From Clavibacter sp. (GTDB lineage Bacteria > Actinomycetota > Actinomycetes > Nanopelagicales > Nanopelagicaceae): a stretch of DNA of 64,000 nucleotides. The stretch is taken from NCBI GenBank assembly GCA_003569145.1, contig BGOH01000002.1, positions 62,001-126,000 on the forward strand, read 5' to 3'. Positions 1 to 8,537 of this stretch are shown here, piece by piece; positions within the stretch are counted from its first letter, which is position 1, and the number at the start of each line of letters is the position of its first letter. The translations under genes were made by a program, and so were the position numbers. The notes under the pieces are model-generated. The model was not told the DNA's origin and did not search any database. It saw nothing but the letters and a program-made list of their open reading frames with translations.

Positions 1-1914
1 AGGCTTTCTTACATAAGTAGATTTCGGATCCCATTCAAAAGTCTTTCCTTCAGGGGTTGCAAGTGAGGTCCAGTGATGATCTCCAGCAAATACACTTGAA
101 TAATCTTTCTTAAACATATCTGAGGTAACTACTGAATCAATTACGTCTTGGATCTCTTGCATACTTGGCCAGATGTCTTTCAGGAACACATCGTTTCCAG
201 AGCTATCTTTGCCTAGAGGATCTTTATCAAAGTCATGATCCATAGTCCCAGCAATTGAATAGGCTACAACTAGCGGAGGCGATGCTAAGTAGTTCATTTT
301 CACATCAGGGCTAATTCGACCTTCAAAGTTTCTATTTCCAGAAAGCACCGCTGCAACCGAGAGATCATTGTCATTTACTGCTTTGCTAACCTCTAGAGGC
401 AATGGACCAGAGTTTCCAATACAGGTAACGCAGCCATAGCCAACTAGGTTAAATCCGAGTTTTTCTAGATATGGAGTTAGCCCTGATTTTTCGTAGTAGT
501 TAGTTACTACCTTTGAACCTGGAGCAAGTGTGGTCTTAACCCAAGGCTTACTCATCAAACCTTTTTCTACAGCTTTCTTTGCTAGTAGTCCTGCCCCAAT
601 CATCACTGAAGGATTTGAAGTATTAGTGCAAGAAGTGATTGAAGCTATTACCACTGAGCCATTGGTAATTGATCCTTTTCTTGAATTTACTTCAATGGCA
701 ATTGGATTAGTAGCAGTATTGCTAGAAAGATAAGTAGGGAGAGCTTTGGCGAAGGAACTCTTGGCATCACTTAGAGAGACTCGATCTTGTGGTCTCTTGG
801 GTCCTGCTATTGATGGCACGACACTTGAAAGATCTAGCTCTAAGCGCTCTGAGTATCTTGGCTCTGCAGATGGGTCATGCCATAGTCCTTGAGCCTTGGC
901 ATATTTCTCTACTAGCTCTAATTGTTCTCTGCTTCTTCCGGTTAACTCTAGATACTTAATGGTTTCCTGATCTATTGGGAAAATTGCCACAGTTGAGCCG
1001 TATTCAGGTGACATATTTCCAATGGTGGCGCGATTAGCCATCGGAAGCGCGCTCACTCCTGGGCCATAAAATTCAACAAACTTGCCAACTACACCATGCT
1101 TTCTAAGCATCTCAGTAATTGTTAAAACTAAATCAGTTGCAGTTGTTCCAACTGCTAGCGCTCCACTTAACTTAAACCCAAGAACCTTAGGAATGAGCAT
1201 AGAAACTGGCTGACCAAGAAGGGCTGCCTCTGCTTCAATGCCGCCCACTCCCCAACCAAGAACTCCAAGGCCATTGACCATAGTGGTGTGTGAATCAGTT
1301 CCAACCACAGTATCTGGATATGCCCGCTGCACACCATTTACAGCTCTGACCATTACTACTCTTGCAAGATATTCAATGTTTACCTGATGAACAATGCCCG
1401 TGCCAGGTGGGACTACTTTAAATTCATCAAAGGCGCTCTGGCCCCAACGAAGGAAGCGATATCGCTCTTGATTTCTCTCATATTCAATATCAACATTTTC
1501 TTTGAAAGAGCTTGCCGTTCCATATTTATCTGCAATAACTGAGTGGTCGATAACTAGTTCAGCAGGGGCTAAGGGATTAACGCGCGATGGATCTCCGCCA
1601 AGTTCTGCAATTGCCTCTCTCATAGTAGCAAGATCGACAACACAGGGAACTCCGGTGAAATCTTGCATAATCACACGCGCTGGTGTGAATTGAATTTCAG
1701 TATCAGGAATTGATTCAGGATTCCAGGAAGCAAGAGCTTCGATCTGCTTGGCTGTGATATTTGCGCCATCTTCAGTGCGAAGGAGATTTTCCAGTAATAC
1801 TTTTAAGGAAAAGGGAAGAGAATTTGCTTGAGCAAGTTTGGTGATATCAAATATTTCATAACTCTTGCCTGATACTTCAAGCGAGCTCTTTGCGCCGAAG
1901 GAGTTCTTGCTCAT
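1..1914 (-). CDS. acnA: Aconitate hydratase AcnA (partial, C-terminus outside window)
   Basis: TCA-cycle enzyme interconverting citrate and isocitrate through cis-aconitate with a [4Fe-4S] cluster in the cytoplasm. An uninterrupted minus-strand frame runs from the ATG at 1912-1914 through base 1, giving the first 638 residues of a family usually near 890-900. The three cluster ligands are visible: Cys429 in [11 protein letters not shown], and Cys495 and Cys498 in [11 protein letters not shown]. The motif [19 protein letters not shown] and the order of the domains are those of AcnA/IRP1, not AcnB. The swivelling C-terminal domain 4 lies beyond the left edge. The gene stands alone, with its own candidate promoter directly upstream and no clear Shine-Dalgarno sequence, so the mRNA may be leaderless. 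Identity is certain; only the end is missing. Confidence 0.97.
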   Translation of the reverse strand, partial: MSKNSFGAKSSLEVSGKSYEIFDITKLAQANSLPFSLKVLLENLLRTEDGANITAKQIEALASWNPESIPDTEIQFTPARVIMQDFTGVPCVVDLATMREAIAELGGDPSRVNPLAPAELVIDHSVIADKYGTASSFKENVDIEYERNQERYRFLRWGQSAFDEFKVVPPGTGIVHQVNIEYLARVVMVRAVNGVQRAYPDTVVGTDSHTTMVNGLGVLGWGVGGIEAEAALLGQPVSMLIPKVLGFKLSGALAVGTTATDLVLTITEMLRKHGVVGKFVEFYGPGVSALPMANRATIGNMSPEYGSTVAIFPIDQETIKYLELTGRSREQLELVEKYAKAQGLWHDPSAEPRYSERLELDLSSVVPSIAGPKRPQDRVSLSDAKSSFAKALPTYLSSNTATNPIAIEVNSRKGSITNGSVVIASITSCTNTSNPSVMIGAGLLAKKAVEKGLMSKPWVKTTLAPGSKVVTNYYEKSGLTPYLEKLGFNLVGYGCVTCIGNSGPLPLEVSKAVNDNDLSVAAVLSGNRNFEGRISPDVKMNYLASPPLVVAYSIAGTMDHDFDKDPLGKDSSGNDVFLKDIWPSMQEIQDVIDSVVTSDMFKKDYSSVFAGDHHWTSLATPEGKTFEWDPKSTYVRKP

Positions 1915-1920
1915 GAGCCC

Positions 1921-1950
1921 ATCTTAACTGTTGTCGCATAAAGTGCTCAA
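1921..1950 (-). promoter_or_regulatory. Candidate leaderless promoter of acnA
   Basis: Read on the minus strand, TTGAGC (1945-1950) and TAAGAT (1921-1926) are 18 bases apart, and the -10-like hexamer ends six bases before the acnA ATG. There is no purine-rich ribosome binding site in between. This TANNNT-N6-ATG arrangement is typical of leaderless actinobacterial transcripts. It is a sequence inference without transcript data. Confidence 0.45.
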
Positions 1951-1972
1951 AGACGAATTACTAGAGAATTAC

Positions 1973-3127
1973 TCAAGAAATAATGAAACGCGCCACAAGC
2001 TCCATATGAGCAGTCATTGGAAAGAGGTCAAAGGCCCTGATTTGATCCAACTTATATCCCTGCGCTGAAAGATAGGCGCTATCTCGGGCAAGTGAGGCTG
2101 GATCACAGGCGACATAGACAATCGTTCTGGGAGCAAGTGAGGTAATAGTTGAAATGACTCTCTCCCCAGCTCCAGCGCGAGGAGGATCAAGGAGAACTAC
2201 ATTTGCTGCGCGATATTTCTTCAAGCTCGCTTCAACTTTTGCTTCAACAATTTCAACTCTTGGTTCTAGGGCAAAGTTTCGTCTGGCATCAATAATCGCA
2301 TTCTCATCGGATTCAATTAAGGTGACTCTTCCTGCAACTCCAAGATCAGATAAAAGGGCTGCGCTAAATAGCCCAGCTCCGCCGTAGAGATCAAAGATGT
2401 GATCTGCAGGCTTTGCTTGCACATAATCCTTAACTACTTGGCTTAAAACAGTCGGCGCCATGCGATGGCTCTGCCAGAAGGTGATTGGGTTTAGCGAGAA
2501 GTCAATGCCATCTACCTGCTCCTGGATAAGTTCTAAGTTCTCTCGACCCTCTATCACTACCGCGCTCTTGCCCTTGCTAGTGATTGCAACATCTACCCGC
2601 TTTGATTTAGGCAACTTCATCTGATTGATCTTCGCTATATCTATATCTTCATGAGCGATTAGGCATTTATCAATTTCAACTATTTGATTTGATCGCGAGG
2701 CATAGAGACCAACCTTGACATTTTCAGATACGGTGAATTCCATCCTGCTGCGCCAATGTAAAATCGGTTTAACTTCTTCAACCTCTACATCGATCTCCAT
2801 TTTGGCAAGACGGCTAAATTGCTCTTTGATAATTTCGCTCTTTAACTCCCGCTGATAACTAAGATCGATGTGTTGAAAGTCGCATCCCCCGCATCCATCA
2901 AATCGAGCATACGAACAAGGCGCACTTACCCGATGTTTAGAAGCTTTAATTACTGAGATGCAGTTTCCTCTAGCAAAGCTCTTTGTCACATCGCTAATCT
3001 CAACAATCACGCGCTCTCCAGGGATTGCATGTCTTACAAAAATAACTCTTCCTTCGTAGCGCGCTATGCAGTGGCCGCCGTGCGCAATAGCTGTGATATC
3101 GACTTCTAATTGATCACCGCTTTGCAC
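1973..3127 (-). CDS. TRAM-domain 23S rRNA (uracil-C5) methyltransferase, RumA/RlmD-like
   Basis: SAM-dependent RNA m5U methyltransferase of the TrmA/RumA family, 384 residues. Residues 1-60 form a TRAM RNA-binding domain. An iron-sulfur site follows with Cys71, Cys79, Cys82 (CGGCDFQH) and Cys155. The Rossmann methyltransferase domain shows FDLYGGAGLFSAALL, the VLLDPPRAGAG loop and the catalytic Cys in YVACDPASLARD, with the usual C-terminal HMELVARF. The GTG start at 3125-3127 is preceded by an AAAGGTG ribosome binding site about six bases away. The same gene (Rv2689c) lies beside ceoB/ceoC in mycobacteria, so the position is conserved. Whether the target is a 23S rRNA uridine or a tRNA uridine cannot be settled from sequence alone. 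Confidence 0.92.
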   Translation of the reverse strand: MQSGDQLEVDITAIAHGGHCIARYEGRVIFVRHAIPGERVIVEISDVTKSFARGNCISVIKASKHRVSAPCSYARFDGCGGCDFQHIDLSYQRELKSEIIKEQFSRLAKMEIDVEVEEVKPILHWRSRMEFTVSENVKVGLYASRSNQIVEIDKCLIAHEDIDIAKINQMKLPKSKRVDVAITSKGKSAVVIEGRENLELIQEQVDGIDFSLNPITFWQSHRMAPTVLSQVVKDYVQAKPADHIFDLYGGAGLFSAALLSDLGVAGRVTLIESDENAIIDARRNFALEPRVEIVEAKVEASLKKYRAANVVLLDPPRAGAGERVISTITSLAPRTIVYVACDPASLARDSAYLSAQGYKLDQIRAFDLFPMTAHMELVARFIIS

Positions 3128-3228
3128 TCGCGCACCTTTCTAAAAAAGTTCATTGAAGCACTTAATTCTCGTGCTATCCCTCGCGTGGATTAGAGGGAAT
3201 CTAGCCTAAAGGTGTAAATTCTCCTTTT

Positions 3229-3891
3229 GTGCATGTCGTGATCATGGGTTGCGGCCGAGTCGGTTCTACCCTGGCAAAAGATTTTCAGGCTCTAGGCCAT
3301 AGCGTTGCTGTAATCGATCAAGATCGTGAAGCTTTTCGCCGTCTTGGCGCAGATTTCAATGGGCTAACTGTGGCTGGAATGGGCTTTGATCGCGACACTT
3401 TGTTAGAAGCAGGAATTCAAAGGGCTGATGCATTTGCCGCAGTTTCAAATGGCGATAATTCAAATATCTTGGCAGCAAGAGTTGCAAGAGAAACCTATGG
3501 AGTAGCAAGCGTTGTGGCTCGAATTTATGACCCAGGTAGAGCTGAGATTTATCAAAGGCTAGGAATTCCTACTGTTGCCACAGTTCTTTGGACCACAGAT
3601 CAAATTATGAGAAGGCTTCTTCCGCAAGGATCTCGCTCTGAGTGGCAAGATGCATCAGGAAAAGTGCAGTTAGCTGAGATTGCTCTGCATCGAGATTGGT
3701 ACGGAAGGCCTGTTTCATTAATAGAACAACATACCGATGCTCGTGTTGCATTTGTTACAAGGCTTGGTGAAGGCTTAATACCCAATGAACATACGGTCTT
3801 ACAAGAAGGCGATGTCATTCATGTAATGGTAGAAGATAAGAATTTAGCCGCAACAGAGGCATCTCTTGCTCTTCCACCGAGTGGTGAGTGA
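3229..3891 (+). CDS. ceoB: TrkA-type potassium uptake regulatory protein CeoB
   Basis: Cytoplasmic RCK subunit that binds NAD(H)/nucleotides and gates a Trk/Ktr potassium channel. The 220-residue protein has an N-terminal Rossmann RCK_N domain with the glycine motif MGCGRVGS (Gly7, Gly9, Gly12) and an acidic residue ending beta-2 (VIDQD), followed by a TrkA_C domain (residues about 140-215). The start is GTG at 3229; there is no well-placed ribosome binding site, and a TAAATT hexamer eight bases upstream suggests a leaderless mRNA. The stop overlaps the GTG start of ceoC by four bases. The pair matches Rv2691/Rv2692. No membrane TrkH/TrkG partner is in this window. Confidence 0.92.
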   Translation: MHVVIMGCGRVGSTLAKDFQALGHSVAVIDQDREAFRRLGADFNGLTVAGMGFDRDTLLEAGIQRADAFAAVSNGDNSNILAARVARETYGVASVVARIYDPGRAEIYQRLGIPTVATVLWTTDQIMRRLLPQGSRSEWQDASGKVQLAEIALHRDWYGRPVSLIEQHTDARVAFVTRLGEGLIPNEHTVLQEGDVIHVMVEDKNLAATEASLALPPSGE

Positions 3892-4601
3892 AGATGAGAA
3901 TTGCTATCGCAGGAGCTGGTAATGCAGGACGAGCCATTGCAAGAGAGCTAATTGAAAATGGCCATCAGGTCTTACTTATCGATAAGAATCCAAAGTCCCT
4001 TAAGATGGAGAGCGTTCCATCTGCTGAATGGCTCCTGGCTGATGCCTGCGAAATCAGTTCACTTGATAAAGCCAAGCTTGATACCTGCCAAGTAATGGTT
4101 GCAGCCACCGGTGATGACAAAGTAAATCTTGTGTCATCACTTCTTGCAAAGACTGAATATGGAGTCCCAAGAGTGGTTGCAAGAGTAAATCACCCAAAAA
4201 ATGAGTGGCTTTTTGATTCCTCCTGGGGTGTTGATGTGGCTGTTTCTACGCCAAGAATTATTGCGGCCCTAGTTGAGGAAGCTGTATCAGTTGGAGATAT
4301 CGTCAGACTCTTCTCGCTTAAAGCTGGAGAGGCTAATTTAGTTGAGTTAACTCTTCCCGATACCTCATCTTGCATTGGAAAATCCGTTGAAGAGATCTCA
4401 CTTCCCCAAGATGCATCACTTGCAGCGATTATCAGAGATGGTCATGTCATAACGCCAGCAGACCATGATGTTTTTGCAGCTGGCGATGAGCTAATTTTTG
4501 TAACCACTGCCGAGGCCGAAGTTTCACTAAAGGCTTGCTTTATAAGGATTAGCTCGCTTTATCAATTCTTAAATCATCTCTTAGCTTTGGACCACTCTTA
4601 A
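3888..4601 (+). CDS. ceoC: TrkA-type potassium uptake regulatory protein CeoC (probable frameshift at the C-terminus)
   Basis: Second RCK protein of the pair, with an N-terminal Rossmann domain (AGAGNAGRAIAREL) and a TrkA_C domain. As written it has 237 residues, starting at the overlapping GTG 3888; an internal ATG at 3894 is an alternative. The last 20 or so residues, after SLKACF, look unlike the family and run 53 bases into the convergent DUF3159 gene. Adding one base near 4533-4537 (a T in GCTTG) would instead give SLKALLYKD and a stop at 4550-4552, making a 221-residue protein whose stop just meets the stop of DUF3159. I therefore suspect a one-base loss here. The core identification is secure; the true 3' end is uncertain. 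Confidence 0.88.
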   Translation: MKMRIAIAGAGNAGRAIARELIENGHQVLLIDKNPKSLKMESVPSAEWLLADACEISSLDKAKLDTCQVMVAATGDDKVNLVSSLLAKTEYGVPRVVARVNHPKNEWLFDSSWGVDVAVSTPRIIAALVEEAVSVGDIVRLFSLKAGEANLVELTLPDTSSCIGKSVEEISLPQDASLAAIIRDGHVITPADHDVFAAGDELIFVTTAEAEVSLKACFIRISSLYQFLNHLLALDHS

Positions 4602-5181
4602 TTACTATCCAAGTTGCCCAGGCGGTAGCAATAAATAACGGATAACCCATAACCAACCTGGCTGTTCCAAGTAAATTAACATTGCCACTGACATATAGCG
4701 GGTATTGCACAACAAGGCGGATTGCAAACATTCCTACCCAGAGCCAGGTTGCCTTGATATAGACCTTTGTTCGCGCAGGATCTTTACGCCATCTAAAGTT
4801 CTCTTCCAGAAGTGGACCAATAATGAGTCCAATTACTGGCCAGCGCAGAAGTATTGAAACTAAATAAGCAGATCCATAGATTGCATTGGTCCAAAGTCCT
4901 GGCAGATAGAAGTCTTCTGCTTTTCCAGTTCGCATGGAGAGCCAAGCACATATTCCAACTCCAATCACCCCTGAAACTGCATGCTGAATGGTTTCACGCT
5001 TTACCAATCTAACCAGCGTTAGAAGAAGCGAGAGAGCAAGGGCGGCGTAGGCTGAATCTCTAACATCCTTTGTAATATTAAATGCGATAAGAAATAGCAG
5101 AGCAGGAAGTCCAGAATCTATTAGCCCTTTTACTCCCCCCATGGCAGAGAGGATTTTTGCTTTATCTTCGCTCTCACTCAT
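4549..5181 (-). CDS. DUF3159 family membrane protein
   Basis: Integral membrane protein of unknown function, 210 residues, from a family essentially limited to actinobacteria (Rv2693c in Mycobacterium). About five to six hydrophobic segments are visible, including GLPALLFLIAFNI near residue 25, a central TM pair around residues 75-125, and a C-terminal helix near LVMGYPLFIATAWATWIVI. The motif FRWRKDP between helices is typical of the family. Its ATG overlaps the dut stop as ATGA, so it is the last gene of a thioesterase-dut-DUF3159 operon. In mycobacteria it lies between dut and ceoB/ceoC, as here, although the DUF3710 and OB-fold genes usually found in between are missing. Confidence 0.88.
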   Translation of the reverse strand: MSESEDKAKILSAMGGVKGLIDSGLPALLFLIAFNITKDVRDSAYAALALSLLLTLVRLVKRETIQHAVSGVIGVGICAWLSMRTGKAEDFYLPGLWTNAIYGSAYLVSILLRWPVIGLIIGPLLEENFRWRKDPARTKVYIKATWLWVGMFAIRLVVQYPLYVSGNVNLLGTARLVMGYPLFIATAWATWIVIKSGPKLRDDLRIDKAS

Positions 5182-5612
5182 GAGCGCCCACTTGAACCAA
5201 AACCAGCTCCACCTCGAGCAGACCCAGGAAGTTCTTCGACTGCAACAAATTCAGCGCGTTCAACTCTTTGAAAAACTAATTGCGCGATGCGATCGCCACG
5301 TTTTATTTCAAAACTCTCGCTCTGATCATGATTAATGACTATTACGCAAATCTCTCCACGATAACCCGCATCTATTGTTCCTGGAGCGTTGACAAGCCCA
5401 ACGCCATATTTAATGGCAAGGCCAGAGCGGGGATGAACAAAGGCGGCATATCCATCACTTAGCGCAATGGCAATACCAGTTGGCACAAGAGCTCTCATGC
5501 CAGGCTCAATAGTGATATCTATAGCTGAATAAATATCAGCTCCAGCATCACCAGGTTTTGCATAGGAGGGCATTGGAAGCCCGGTATCTAATTGAGTTAT
5601 TAGTACTTTCAT
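5178..5612 (-). CDS. dut: Deoxyuridine 5'-triphosphate nucleotidohydrolase (dUTPase)
   Basis: Trimeric dUTPase hydrolysing dUTP to dUMP and pyrophosphate, keeping uracil out of DNA and feeding dTMP synthesis. At 144 residues it is of normal length and shows all five motifs: DAGADIYS (1), HPRSGLA (2), GTIDAGYRGEI with the catalytic Asp (3), GDRIAQLVF (4) and the flexible C-terminal RGGAGFGSSG (5). It overlaps both neighbours by four bases (ATGA), with the thioesterase gene upstream and DUF3159 downstream, so the three are almost certainly translated together. Confidence 0.97.
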   Translation of the reverse strand: MKVLITQLDTGLPMPSYAKPGDAGADIYSAIDITIEPGMRALVPTGIAIALSDGYAAFVHPRSGLAIKYGVGLVNAPGTIDAGYRGEICVIVINHDQSESFEIKRGDRIAQLVFQRVERAEFVAVEELPGSARGGAGFGSSGRS

Positions 5613-6187
5613 GGATTAATCTCAAACTCAGTATCGATAGATAAATCTCTTCGATCTTTTAATACCTGCTTGAATTCCGCTGATGCATGTTTGATGAAAT
5701 GCTCCATGGGAACAATGATAAATATCGCTGCTGCCTCAACTGCTAAAACCCCACTATCTGAACCAATTCTGCCCTCAGCTCTGGTGTAGATCTTTCTACC
5801 ATCCTGGCCGGTTATCTCAGCATTGATAAATAATGTGCTTCCAACTGGAACTGGCGCGAGAAATGACGTTTCAAGTTTTCCAGTTACTGCCGGCTCTCTA
5901 ACTAACCACATTAATTTTCCTAAAGCTTCATCAAAAGCGCATGAAAGTAGGCCGCCATGGGCAAGACCTGGAGCTCCTTGATGTAAATCAGTAACTGTAA
6001 ATTGCGCAGTAATGCTCATACTCTCTCCTGCATAGGCAACAAGATGTAAACCTGCAGGATGGTTAGGACCGCATCCATAGCAATCAGGATTATGAGATCC
6101 GAGTAATTTGCCACTTGCCGGAGCATCAGGATGTCGAGGCGGGACTTTAACTCCCGGGGGAACTTGAATATTTAGCTCGCGCGACAT
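5609..6187 (-). CDS. Hotdog-fold thioesterase family protein (PaaI-like)
   Basis: Protein of 192 residues with a single hotdog domain in residues 50-165; the motif LAHGGLLSCAFDEALG has the HGG and acidic residue that form the active site of 4HBT/PaaI-type acyl-CoA thioesterases. The N-terminal 45 residues carry a CYGCG pair, also seen in related actinobacterial proteins. Substrate unknown. It opens the operon with dut and DUF3159 and overlaps dut by four bases. The ATG at 6185-6187 is the first in frame. Family membership is clear, the physiological role is not. Confidence 0.82.
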   Translation of the reverse strand: MSRELNIQVPPGVKVPPRHPDAPASGKLLGSHNPDCYGCGPNHPAGLHLVAYAGESMSITAQFTVTDLHQGAPGLAHGGLLSCAFDEALGKLMWLVREPAVTGKLETSFLAPVPVGSTLFINAEITGQDGRKIYTRAEGRIGSDSGVLAVEAAAIFIIVPMEHFIKHASAEFKQVLKDRRDLSIDTEFEINP

Positions 6188-6249
6188 GGGGTGAAGATTA
6201 CCCTGTCAATAGGCAAGCGCTATCTAATGCAAGGAAGTACTCTCGCCTC

Positions 6250-6676
6250 ATGCGTGAGGTAATGAGATGGCCAATCTGGCTGACTCTATTAATTATCTGC
6301 CTTGATCTAGCAATATTGCTCGCAATCTGGGCCTCACTTGGTAAATCAAGCCACACTAGTTACTGCAATTATTCTTACCGCATCAACTATCTATTTTTAC
6401 TATGTAACATCACTAACCCTTGAGCTCACTACCGAGCGACTTAAGGCGGGTAGGGCCAACATTGAGGTTAAATACTTAGGGAAGATAGAAGTTTTAAGCA
6501 AAGAAGATATGTTGTTTCACCGTGGAGCTGGGATTAATCCGCAGGCTTATCTTGCGCTGCGCTTCTGGATTAAAAGAGGACTAAAAATTGAGATTGCAGA
6601 CCCGCGCGATCCCACACCTTTTTGGTTGATAAGTTCTAAAAATCCAGAGAGATTCTTAGAGAGATTAACTCCTTAA
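6250..6676 (+). CDS. DUF3093 family membrane protein, broken by a +1 frameshift
   Basis: Homologue of the actinobacterial DUF3093 family (Rv2698), a small protein with two N-terminal membrane helices and a cytosolic beta-rich domain; function unknown. Helix 1 (RWPIWLTLLIICLDLAILL) is encoded in the frame of the ATG at 6250, but helix 2 and the diagnostic core (RLKAGRANIEVKYLGKIEVL, then DPRDPTPFWLISSKNPE) are in the next frame, open from 6338. The frames join at about 6338-6342; removing one G from the GG at 6340-6341 gives a continuous 141-residue protein of normal length. There is no ribosome binding site at the in-frame TTG 6338, so two separate genes are unlikely. The 3' end overlaps the convergent DUF4193 gene by four bases. 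Either a sequence error, a real mutation, or less likely a programmed frameshift. Confidence 0.8.
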
Positions 6677-6966
6677 GCGCAATCCTTACAGACTGCCTTA
6701 GCTCCCTCACCGCGCGCTAGTTGAGTAATGTGATGAACTAAAAAGCAACGTGAACAGGTAAATTCATTATCTTGCTTTGGAACTACCCGAACTGATAACT
6801 CTTCACCAGATAAATCTGCTCCAGGCAGTTCAACATTTTCTGCCTCTTCTTCATCGAGATCAACCTGACCTGATTGAGCTTCAGCCCTTCTAGCCTTTAA
6901 CTCTTCTAGGGATTCCTCATGTAACTCTTCATCGGTTTTTCGAGGCGTGTCGTAATCAGTTGCCAT
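6673..6966 (-). CDS. DUF4193 family zinc-ribbon-like protein
   Basis: Small acidic cytoplasmic protein of 97 residues, of the actinobacterial DUF4193 family (Rv2699c); function unknown. The N-terminal half is highly charged (KTDEELHEESLEELKARR), and the C-terminal third carries CSRC (CxxC) and VCKDCA (CxxC) about 18 residues apart, likely to bind zinc. The neighbourhood dut, DUF3093, DUF4193 is the same as in Mycobacterium. Length matches the family. Confidence 0.88.
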   Translation of the reverse strand: MATDYDTPRKTDEELHEESLEELKARRAEAQSGQVDLDEEEAENVELPGADLSGEELSVRVVPKQDNEFTCSRCFLVHHITQLARGEGAKAVCKDCA

Positions 6967-7103
6967 TGATCTCTCACCACCAATCTCTTCCTACATAGAG
7001 CCTGACCATTTAGTCATTTGGCTACGGGCGGATAATGCCCAACTACTTGCTCGCTGTCCTATCCAACACTCGGCGTGTCGCGATTATTCCCCGTTTGTTA
7101 AGC

Positions 7104-7780
7104 CTATTGGCCTAATTCTGAGCGGCGTTTGGCTTCTTCTTGTCGCCACTTTTGAATTTCGCCATGATTTCCAGAGAGCAAAACCTCAGGAACGTTTAGA
7201 TCTCGCCAACTAGCAGGTTTAGTAAATGTTGGATATTCCAGTGCGCCAATTTCATTATGAGATTCCTCATCAAGTGATGCAGGATTACCAATAACTCCAG
7301 GAATTAACCGAGTTACTGCTTCAATTATTACTAGCGCCGCTACCTCGCCGCCATTTACTACATAATCACCAATTGATATTTCATGAACCCTTACTCCATT
7401 TACTCCGCGATAGTAATCGCCCACTCTTGCATCAATTCCTTCATAACGACCGCAGGCAAAGACCAGATGCTTAGCCTCACTTAACTGCTCAGCCTTTTTT
7501 TGATTGAACTTAGAGCCTGCTGGGGTGAGGATAATCAGATCAATCTCGCCATCTTTTTCCAATATTGAATCAATAGCTTGGCCCCATGGCTCTGCCATCA
7601 TCACCATTCCGGCTCCACCGCCATAAGGAGTGTCATCAACGCTATGGTGATTATCAGTAGTGAAATCTCTTAAATTAATACTTTTAAAGTCAATTAATGA
7701 TTGACTTCTAGCTTTACCAATTAGGGAGAGCTCAAGTGGGAGAAGTATTCGGGGAAGATAGAGATAGCAGTTATCTTCAC
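7104..7780 (-). CDS. trmD: tRNA (guanine37-N1)-methyltransferase TrmD, frameshifted near the N-terminus
   Basis: Essential SPOUT-class enzyme making m1G37 in tRNAs to prevent +1 frameshifting on the ribosome. The GTG start at 7778-7780 overlaps the rimM stop by four bases. The N-terminus (KITAISIFPEYFS) is in that frame, then the reading frame changes at the GGG run 7738-7740 (CCC on the coding strand). With a fourth C the protein reads on as SPLELSLIGKARSQ, and then DDTPYGGGAGMVM, the deep trefoil-knot motif VFACGRYEGIDARVGD and SIGDYVVNGGEVA, to give 225 residues. As written, translation stops after about 19 codons. Since trmD is essential and everything else is intact, I read this as a sequence error. 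It is the last gene of the rpsP-khpA-rimM-trmD operon; the rplS gene that normally follows is absent. Confidence 0.93.
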
Positions 7781-8277
7781 ATTAGCTCCTCTAGATTATC
7801 GGCAGTAATTATCCTACTTGCGATATCAATATCTGGGGTGAAGTGCTTAACAAATGGAACCAAAAAGTCTCGCCCCTGATAACTAAGCACCAGAGTGTCT
7901 TGAGATGGAAGCTGGAGAACCTCTTTGACCTCGCCCCAATCTTTGCCAGATCTATCTATTACTTTGCAACCTAGAATTTGGGAGATGTGAAAATCATCTT
8001 CAGTAATATTTGAATCTGCCGGATTAACATCAGCAAGAAGCAGAACGTTTCGAAGTTTTTCAACTGCGCTTCTATCGCTATAGCCTTCAAATGAGAGTAG
8101 CAGAGTTCCGCTATGCACTTTGGCGCCCGTTATCTTTAAGGGACCTTTATCTTCTGGATCTGTTTTTAGAATTGAACCAATAGCAAATCTCTCTTCAGGG
8201 TTATCGGTTCGAACTTCAATAGTTGCCTCGCCGCGCACTCCATGTGCGCGACCGATGCGACCTACTACAAGTAACAA
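7777..8277 (-). CDS. rimM: 16S rRNA processing protein RimM
   Basis: Ribosome maturation factor acting on the 30S head and binding uS19. The 166 residues contain an N-terminal RimM beta-barrel (VGRIGRAHGVRGEATIEV) and a C-terminal PRC barrel (QILGCKVIDRSGKDWGEV, then FLVPFVKHFTPDIDI). Gene order rpsP-khpA-rimM-trmD is the standard one, and the stop overlaps the trmD GTG start by four bases. Confidence 0.96.
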   Translation of the reverse strand: MLLVVGRIGRAHGVRGEATIEVRTDNPEERFAIGSILKTDPEDKGPLKITGAKVHSGTLLLSFEGYSDRSAVEKLRNVLLLADVNPADSNITEDDFHISQILGCKVIDRSGKDWGEVKEVLQLPSQDTLVLSYQGRDFLVPFVKHFTPDIDIASRIITADNLEELM

Positions 8278-8292
8278 ATTAGCTAAGCGCGA

Positions 8293-8535
8293 TTAACGCG
8301 CCTCATCCGCCTCAACAAGATCTACGCGAACACTTCGCCCAGCAAGAGCTGAAACCACAGTGCGTAGCGCCTTTGCTGTTCGACCATTGCGACCGATTAC
8401 CTTGCCAATGTCTTCAGGGTGAACTCTTACCTCAAGGGTGGTTCCGCGTCTTCCCTCTTTTTCAGAGATTATTACCTCTTCAGGGTTATCTACGATTCCC
8501 TTAACTAAATGTTCTAGAGCTTCATCAATCATCAT
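8293..8535 (-). CDS. khpA: KH-domain RNA-binding protein KhpA
   Basis: Single type II KH domain of 80 residues with the nucleic-acid-binding loop VIGRNGRTAKALR (GxxG). In other Gram-positive bacteria KhpA partners with KhpB/EloR and affects cell division and small RNA biology. The gene lies between rpsP and rimM as in most actinobacteria, with only two bases between it and rpsP. Confidence 0.92.
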   Translation of the reverse strand: MMIDEALEHLVKGIVDNPEEVIISEKEGRRGTTLEVRVHPEDIGKVIGRNGRTAKALRTVVSALAGRSVRVDLVEADEAR

Positions 8536-8537
8536 AT

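Noticed and set aside
7104-7780. Treating trmD, lepA, leuS and similar as true pseudogenes
   Set aside because: Both flanks of each single-base break are fully conserved and the genes are mostly essential and single copy; error is more likely than decay.
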